From the NCBI RefSeq assembly GCF_963259705.1, contig NC_081861.1, forward strand, positions 68,429,623-68,493,622: a DNA stretch of 64,000 bases, written 5' to 3'. How positions within the stretch are numbered: position 1 is the first letter of the stretch; each line of letters starts with the position of its first letter. The notes beneath the pieces are model-generated. The model did not search any database. It was not told the DNA's origin and was given only the letters and a program-made list of their open reading frames with translations. The translations under genes were made by a program, and so were the position numbers. Source of the DNA: Myotis daubentonii (taxonomy: Eukaryota > Chordata > Mammalia > Chiroptera > Vespertilionidae). Shown here in pieces: positions 58,094 to 64,000 of this stretch.

Positions 58094-58527
58094 AATATAT
58101 ATATTATATTTTTTTTAATTTATTTTATTTTTTTAATTTCTTTTTTTTACTCTAGGTAAAACAAAAAGTCTATAGTAAATAGTAAAATTGTGTGACTTCA
58201 TAAAATTGTGATAGTGTGTATTCCAGTGAGTTTGAATAAAGAGGAGAAAGCTAAGAATTCTGGGAAAATAATATTTTTTTAGAAAATTAAAATTACAAAT
58301 ATAATGAAGTTCAATACTGTCATAAGTAGACAGAATATAACTTCAAATTGGTGATACTAACATACAATGTCTGCTATGGCTTGGAAAAAATGAAGTAAAA
58401 TAGTCTATAGGGAAATGTATACCTATAGAGTTGATTGGAATTTTGCAGAATATTTGTGTCTGGGAGTTTAGTTTCTACTCTATGTTTGTGGCCTTAGTAT
58501 AAACTCAGAACTTCATTGAGAGACAGT
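58094..58527. other. AT-rich unique DNA
   Basis: Nothing recognised apart from T-rich stretches at 58110-58150. Confidence 0.5.
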
Positions 58528-58650
58528 GAGGGTAAGAGGTGGAGGAACAGAATGCAGGGGAGAGGAGACAAGAGGAGAGGGAATGGGAGGAGAAGGGAGG
58601 GGAGGGGAAGAAAGAGGAGGGGGAAGGAGGGGAGGGGGGAAAGAGAGAGA
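58528..58650. repeat. purine-rich (GGA/GAGG) low-complexity tract
   Basis: About 120 bp of almost pure G+A on the plus strand with GGGAGGGGAGG motifs, which could form triplex or G-quadruplex DNA. It lies next to a SINE. Confidence 0.9.
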
Positions 58651-58689
58651 AATTAATTATAACTGGACTATATATATTATACTATTTTT

Positions 58690-58897
58690 TAAAATATATT
58701 TTATTGATTTTTTACAGATAGGAAGTGAGAGGAATAGAGAGAAACATCGATGAGAGAGAAACATCAATCAGCTACCTCCTGCACACCCCCTACTGGATGT
58801 GCTCTCAATCAGGGGGCATGCCCTAGACCAGAATTGAACCTGGGACCCTTCAGTCTGCAGGCCGACACTCCATCCACTGAGCCAAACCAGTTAGGGC
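58690..58897 (-). mobile_element. Ves-type SINE
   Basis: Reverse copy with duplication TATTATACTATTTTT at 58675-58689 and 58898-58912, tail complement AAATATATTTTATTGATTTT, and box complements (GAATTGAACCTGGGACCC, CATCCACTGAGCC). Confidence 0.94.
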
Positions 58898-59082
58898 TAT
58901 TATACTATTTTTAATAGTTTTTATCTCAGAACTTAATAATGTCTTTACCATGATTTTTATTCCTCTGTGATTTGCAAAATATTAAAGCAAACAAATCAAT
59001 GTAATTTGAAAATAGGCAGAAGTTTTTACATCCTTTCTAAAGCAAATCATTTCAATAGTGTTACCCATGCCAACAAAACTCA

Positions 59083-59624
59083 TCTATACTAATAAAAGCC
59101 TAGGTGGTCCTTGCGCCCTCTTGTGCAATGTCATCAAAAGATGGCCACCACAAGATGGCCACATGCACAGCAGAGGCAGGGCTCAGCAGCAACTCTGCTC
59201 GGTGAGGTCTGGGGGTCCCTCGGCTCCATGCAGCACAGAAGAGGCTCGTCCTGGCATTTCCGCCACCTTGTGTGGAGGAGGAAGGTCCCAGTGGAGGAGG
59301 CAGGTCACAGCAGGGGATGGCAGTTGTGAGTGATCAGGCCAGCATGGGAGAGCAGTTGTGGGCAATCAGGTTGGCAGGGGAGGGCAGTTGGAGGCAATCA
59401 AGCTGGCAAGGGAGCAGTTAGGCGTCAAACAGGCCAGCAGGGGAGTGGTTAGGGGGCGATCAGGCTGGCAGGCAGAAGTGGTTAAGGGCAATTAGGCAGG
59501 CAGGCAGGTGAGCTGTTAGGAGCCAGAGGTCCCAGATTGTGAGAGGGATCCCAGATTGGAGAGGGTGCAGGCCAGGCTGAGGAACACCCCTCCCATGCAC
59601 AGATTTCATGCACCGGGCCTCTAG
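59083..59624 (+). mobile_element. Helitron, complete 542-bp copy
   Basis: It starts TCTATACTAATAAAAGCC after host A and ends CATGCACAGATTTCATGCACC hairpin region plus GGGCCTCTAG before T. It has AGCAGTT..GGGCAATCAGGC..GCAGG units (about 59300-59520) shared with 44116-44563 and the complement of 9124-9490. Its 5' half (GATGGCCACCACAAGATGG) is unlike the others. Confidence 0.92.
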
Positions 59625-59879
59625 TTTACATATAAAGATACTTTAGTATACTGACCTTTATAAATATTATCTTAATTTTTCTTATAAATCAAGTTTTGAA
59701 AAATACTGTGCCTACTATAGTTTCTTTAAACATATGTAATCTAAATTACAAAATTCAACTCAGTTCATAGCTAAACAAGCAGATTTACTTAGGCAGGAGA
59801 AATAGGAGATGAGACATTCATTCCAACTCCTCTGGGTTACTTAGGGGGAGTGTCCTTTGATAGATGATTGGATAAAGAA

Positions 59880-60249
59880 GATGTGATATATATATATATA
59901 AAATACTACTGAGCCATAAGTAAATATGAAATACTGCCATTTGCAACAGTGTGGATGAACCTTGAGGATATTATGCTAAGTGGAATAAGTCAGATAGAAA
60001 AAGTTAAGAACCATATGATTTCTCTGATATGTGGGATATAAAATGGAAAGCAACAAGTGAACAAACAAGAAACAGAAACAAACAAAAACTCATTGACAAA
60101 GACACAAGGATAGTGATTACCAGAGGAAAGGTGGGGAATAGTAAAAGGTAAAAAGGGTCAAATATATGGTGATGGAAGATGATTTGACTTCTGGTGATGG
60201 GCACAAAATGCAATATACAGATCATGTTTATAAAAATGTACACTTGAAA
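59880..60249 (+). mobile_element. older LINE-1 3' end
   Basis: It reads GCAACAGTGTGGATGAACCT, TATTATGCTAAGTGGAATAA, ATGATTTCTCTGATATGTGG, GGATAGTGATTACCAGAGG and AATGTACACTTGAAACCTAT in sense order. Diverged, no frame. Confidence 0.85.
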
Positions 60250-60262
60250 CCTATATAATCTT

Positions 60263-60481
60263 TTTTTAAAAAATATATTTTATTGATTTCAGAGAGGAAG
60301 GGATAGGGGGAGAGAGATGGAAACATCAATGATGATAATAATTGATCAGCAGCCTCCTGCACACCACCACTAGAGATCAAGCCTGCAACTTGGGCATGTG
60401 CCCTGATGGAATCGAACTGCGACCTCCTACCTAGTTCATAGGTTGATGCTCAACTACTGAGCAACACCAGCTGGGCAGTCT
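60263..60481 (-). mobile_element. Ves-type SINE
   Basis: Reverse copy with perfect 13-bp duplication CCTATATAATCTT at 60250-60262 and 60482-60494. Tail and box complements are present but the head is diverged (GAATCGAACTGCGACCTCC; CAACTACTGAGC). Confidence 0.93.
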
Positions 60482-60503
60482 CCTATATAATCTTATTAAC
60501 CAA

Positions 60504-61602
60504 CTAGAGGCTGGGTGCACAAAAATTTGTGCACTCGGGGGGGGGGATGACGGGGGTCTCTAAGCCTGGCCTGTGCACTCTCGCAGTCTGGGACCCCTCG
60601 GGAGATAACGCCCCGCTGGCTTAGGACTGCTCCCAGGTGGCAGAGGGCAGGCACAATCCCTAGGTGCAACCCCTGGTCGGGCTCAGAGCAGGGCCAATAA
60701 GGGAGTTGGGGCGCCGCCTCCTGTCATGCACAGAGCAGGGAAGATCTGGAGGTTGCAATGCCACCCTCAGTCATGCTCAGTGTAGGGCCGATTGGGGGGT
60801 TGGGGCACCACGCCCTGTCACACTCAAGGCAGGGTCAATGGGGAGGTTGCGGCGCCACCCCCTGTCACGCACAGAGCAGGGCCAATCAGGGGGTTGGGGT
60901 GCTGCTCCCTGTCACGCACAGAGCAGGGCCCATCAGGGGGGTTGGGGCTCTGTACCCTGTCACGCACAGAGCAGGGCCAATCAGGGGGTTGGGGTGCTGC
61001 CCCCTGTCACACACAGAGCAGGGCCCATCAGGGTGTTGGAGAGCTCCCCACTGTAACGCACAGAGCAGGGCCGATCAGAGGGTTGGGGCACCGCCAATGT
61101 CACACTCAGGGCAGGGCCGTTGGGGAGGTTATGGCTTTACCCCATCACACACAGAGCAGGGCCCATGGAGGGGGGGTTGGGGCGCCGCCCTCTATCACCC
61201 ACAGAGCAGGGCCGATCAGGGGGTTGGGGCACCGCCACTCTCACACTCAGGGCAGGGCCGATGGGGAGGTTATGGCTCTACCCTGTCACACAGAGCAGGG
61301 CCGATCAGGAGGTTGGGGTGCCGCACCCTGTCACACACAGGGCCACAGGGCGATCAGGGGGTTGGGGAGCTCCCCCCTATCAGGCACAGAGCAGGGCTGA
61401 TCAGGGTGTTGGGGTGCCTTCCCCTGTCAGGAACAGAGCAGGGCCGATAGGGTGGTTGCGGCCCGCCCCCTGTCACACACAGCCACAGGGCGATCAGGGG
61501 GTTTGGGCGCTGCCCCCTGTCACACTGATCCTGGTGCTGGGAGGCCTCGAGGCTCCGCTGTTTCCGGTGCTGGAAGGCATATTTCCCTTTTACTATATAG
61601 GA
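60504..61602 (-). mobile_element. Helitron H2, minus strand (composite copy 5, longest)
   Basis: The 3' end at 60504 is hairpin GTGCACAAATTTTTGTGCAC (plus-strand 60515-60534) plus CTCTAG; the 5' end TCCTATATAGTAAAAGGG is at 61602. The minisatellite covers about 60690-61540, with measured spacings of 47, 48 and 47 bp (60871, 60918, 60966, 61013). The open frames of up to 230 codons in it are repeat artefacts. Confidence 0.92.
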
Positions 61603-62234
61603 TAGAGGCCTGGTGCACGGGTGGGGGCCGGCTGGTTTGCCCTGAAGGGTGTCCTGGATCAGGGTGGGGGTCCTGGGGTGCCTGGCCAGCCTGGATGAGG
61701 GGTTGATGGCTGTTTGCAGTTGGTCACACACCCTTCAGGTTGGGGTCCCCACTGGGGTGCCTGGCCAGTCTGGGTGAGGGGCTGAGGGCTGTTTTCAGGC
61801 TGGCGGATGACCGACGCTCCCAACTGCTCCTTTTGTTCTTTTCTTGTTTTATTCTGGGCCAGCTTTAGCTCTGGCTCCAGCTCTGTGGCCTCTGCTGCTG
61901 ATAGCTGGTATCTGGTTTGGTTGGGTTCTATAATCGAAACACTGTATCAACTCCAGCTCTGAGATCCTGGTGGGCTGAAAGCAGGTTTCTGGGGTTTTGT
62001 TTAGCTTCTAAATTTGTAACAATGTTTCAAACTGCAAACTCAGAGGCCGGCAAGGCAGGCGGGGAACGTTGGAGTCCTCCGTCACTGAAGCAAGCAAGCC
62101 TCATGTTAGCTTCAAGCTGCCTGGCTGCCGGCCGCCATCTTGGCTGGCAGTTAATTTCCATATCTTGCTGATTAGCCAATGAGAAGGGTAGCAGACGTAT
62201 GCTAATTACCATGTTTCTCTTTTATTAGATAGGA
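61603..62234 (-). mobile_element. Helitron H1, minus strand (composite copy 5)
   Basis: The 5' end TCCTATCTAATAAAAGAG is at 62234 (flank A on the minus strand), and the 3' end GTGCACCAGGCCTCTA is at 61603. The body complement includes AATTCTGGGCC-type and GGCGGGGAACGTTGGAG sequence and the extra TTTGCAGTTGGTCACACACC unit (61713-61732). Confidence 0.92.
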
Positions 62235-62250
62235 TGTCACCTCAATACAT

Positions 62251-62595
62251 ACTATATAGTAAAAGGCTAATTTGCCAATTTTTCCCACTGGTGGGAGCTT
62301 GACCAAGCGGAAGTTAGATATGTGCTGACCACCAGGGGGCAGTGCAAAACATGATGGATGTCAGGTGATGTGGCACTGGCAGAGGTCAGCAGTGGAGGTA
62401 CTGCCAGCCCTAATAGTCCCGGATGAGAGCGGGACCACAGAGGGATGTTGGAGCAGGTGAGCAGGTAGCACCAGGCCAAGGCGGGTGGGAGTGGGGGCCC
62501 TGATCGCCCTGCTGGTCACCCCACTGATTGGCCCTGATCACTGGCAAGCCCTAGGGACCCTGCCCATGCATGAAATCCATGCACCGGGCCTCCAG
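62251..62595 (+). mobile_element. Helitron, 345-bp copy, opposite orientation to its neighbour
   Basis: It starts (TC replaced) ACTATATAGTAAAAGGCTAA and ends hairpin TGCATGAAATCCATGCA plus CGGGCCTCCAG before T. The body has CTGACCACCAGGGGGCAG as in 4514-4964. The two 5' ends (62234 and 62251) point away from each other 16 bp apart. Confidence 0.87.
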
Positions 62596-62789
62596 TTTAA
62601 TAAATAAAAAAGCTTAAAAAAAGAATAATGTAAAGAGCAAATTGGGAAGAAGAATGGAAACAGGATTTTACCACTTTGCTATTCCTCAGTGTGTAGGTTG
62701 TGGCTTTTACTGAAGTTGAGTGGAGAGGCTAAGGTAGAACATACTGTATGAGAGTTGAATAGAAAGTTGTAGATTGTAAAAATTTTTTT

Positions 62790-63340
62790 TCCTTTTTAAA
62801 ATTAATTTATTGGGGTGACATCGGCTAATAAAATTATATAGATTTCAGATGTGCAATTCTATAATACATCATCTGTATATTGTATTATGTAAATTGTATT
62901 ATATCTTCTATCCCCATTTATCCCCCCTTTAGCCACTTCTACTTCTCCCCATCCTTTTTTCTCTCTGGTAATAACCATACAGATGTCTGTGTCTATGAGT
63001 TTTGGGTGTTTTTGTGGGTTTTTTTTTGTTTGTTTGTTTCATTTTGTTTAATCCCTTCAAATTTTTCACTTAGCCACCCAAAACCCTCCTCTCTGACAGC
63101 TGTCAGGCTGTTATCTGCACCCATGAGTTGTGTATTGGTTTGTTTTATTAGATTCCAGATATGTGTGAAATCATATGGCACTTGTCTTTCTCTGACGGTC
63201 TTATTTCACTAAGCATAATACTCTCAAGGTTCATCTATGCTGTCACAAAAGGTAAAATTTCCTTCTTTTTTACATCCATTTAGTTTTCCATTGTGTAAAT
63301 GTACCAAAGCTTTTGGAACCACTCATCTACTGATAGACAC
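62790..63340 (-). mobile_element. older LINE-1 3' region, reverse orientation
   Basis: Plus-strand phrases ATTAATTTATTGGGGTGACA, TTATTTCACTAAGCATAATA and ATCTACTGATAGACACTTGAG are the complement of the L1 3' end. It is similar in order to 23960-24490, with many indels. Confidence 0.8.
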
Positions 63341-64000
63341 TTGAGTTGCTCATAAATTTAAATTGTTTGGATTTGTTAATGTATAAGAAAAAATTTTGCA
63401 CTTTAAAACATGTAATTTATTCATCTTTAATATATTCAGAATTTTGCTGTCAACAACACTATCAACCATGCTTGTTTGGTTATTCCCCTGAATGCTTAGA
63501 ATTATTTGCCCAGGTTTTCTCTAACTTTTTACAAAATTTTAATGTACTTCAAATTTAGAAAAGTTTACCCTAACTGCCATTTGATGCTTTGGAGGTATAT
63601 TAAAACTGACATTGTACAATCTTAAGAATGAAGTCCCATACATCCTCACATATTCCTATACAGCTAGAAAGAAGAATGAGGGTTTGCATATTTTTCATTG
63701 TAGTGATACTAGTACAAGAACTATAAAAATGTCTCCTAAACATCTACATGTGTCTCAAAAATTAATGATATATTTACTAATTGAAAACAATAAATAATTA
63801 ACATATGGTTATATTTCCACCTGCTTGACAGTTAGGGCATATTGTGTTTGAAATCATTTCTGGATCATCTATCATAACACAATCATAAAGATACATTTTC
63901 TCTTTGAAGCACCAACTCTTAACTTTAAAGATTTAACAACAATTTTAATTATCTAATTTTCAGTAGTAAATAGGGGCAATGACAATTGTAAACCAACATC
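63341..64000. other. AT-rich unique DNA at window end
   Basis: The first part may continue the L1 remnant. No gene was recognised. Confidence 0.45.

Noticed and set aside
1..64000. Search for an autonomous Helitron (Rep/helicase) or intact transposase
   Set aside because: No frame with HUH Rep, helicase or hAT/piggyBac transposase motifs is visible. All Helitrons here are non-autonomous.

Overview
This window is vertebrate nuclear DNA, almost certainly from a vespertilionid (vesper) bat. Three observations support this. There are many tRNA-derived Ves-type SINEs with A and B boxes and 13-17 bp target-site duplications. There are LINE-1 copies of mammalian type. Above all there is a dense population of HeliBat-like non-autonomous Helitrons, which start TC(CTAT..AATAAAAG), end in a 3' hairpin plus (G)CCTCTAG, and sit between host A and T. 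Such young Helitrons are known in mammals essentially from vesper bats. There is no bacterial, plasmid, viral or CRISPR content, and no complete protein-coding gene.

Layout. 0-2.9 kb is AT-rich unique DNA with SINEs. 3.0-9.6 kb is a Helitron-rich block with two composite pairs on + and tandem pairs on -. 9.6-24 kb is mostly AT-rich unique or intronic-looking DNA with ancient MIR, a hAT element with an 8-bp duplication, and microsatellites. 24.6-31 kb holds a short minus-strand Helitron and a 2.85-kb minus-strand Helitron-bounded unit carrying about 1.7 kb of foreign GC-rich DNA. 32.5-36.5 kb has two more Helitrons and a twin-primed L1. 41.2-44.6 kb holds a CDK2AP1 retropseudogene inserted inside an ATP5IF1 retropseudogene, in DNA bounded by Helitron ends. 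46.1-51.9 kb is a long defective L1 with an odd self-inverted 3' end. 53.2-55.8 kb is a four-unit head-to-tail Helitron array inside a MIR. 56.6-62.6 kb has further composite Helitrons.

Gene content. The only host coding signals are short exon-like segments on the minus strand with good splice sites and a single open frame: 52460-52622, 11635-11697 and, more weakly, 14429-14504. They suggest the window lies within the introns of a large unidentified minus-strand gene.

The most interesting biology is in the Helitrons. The same two-element pair (called H1-H2 here) occurs five times as a unit, so the H1 terminator is apparently read through and the pair moves together. Adjacent elements abut end to end, as expected if new copies land at the A|T formed by host A and the 5'-terminal T of an older Helitron. 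One unit has carried a 1.7-kb piece of genomic DNA. All functional statements on transposition are inference from sequence structure plus known Helitron properties. Repeat names were given by recognition and not by database search.
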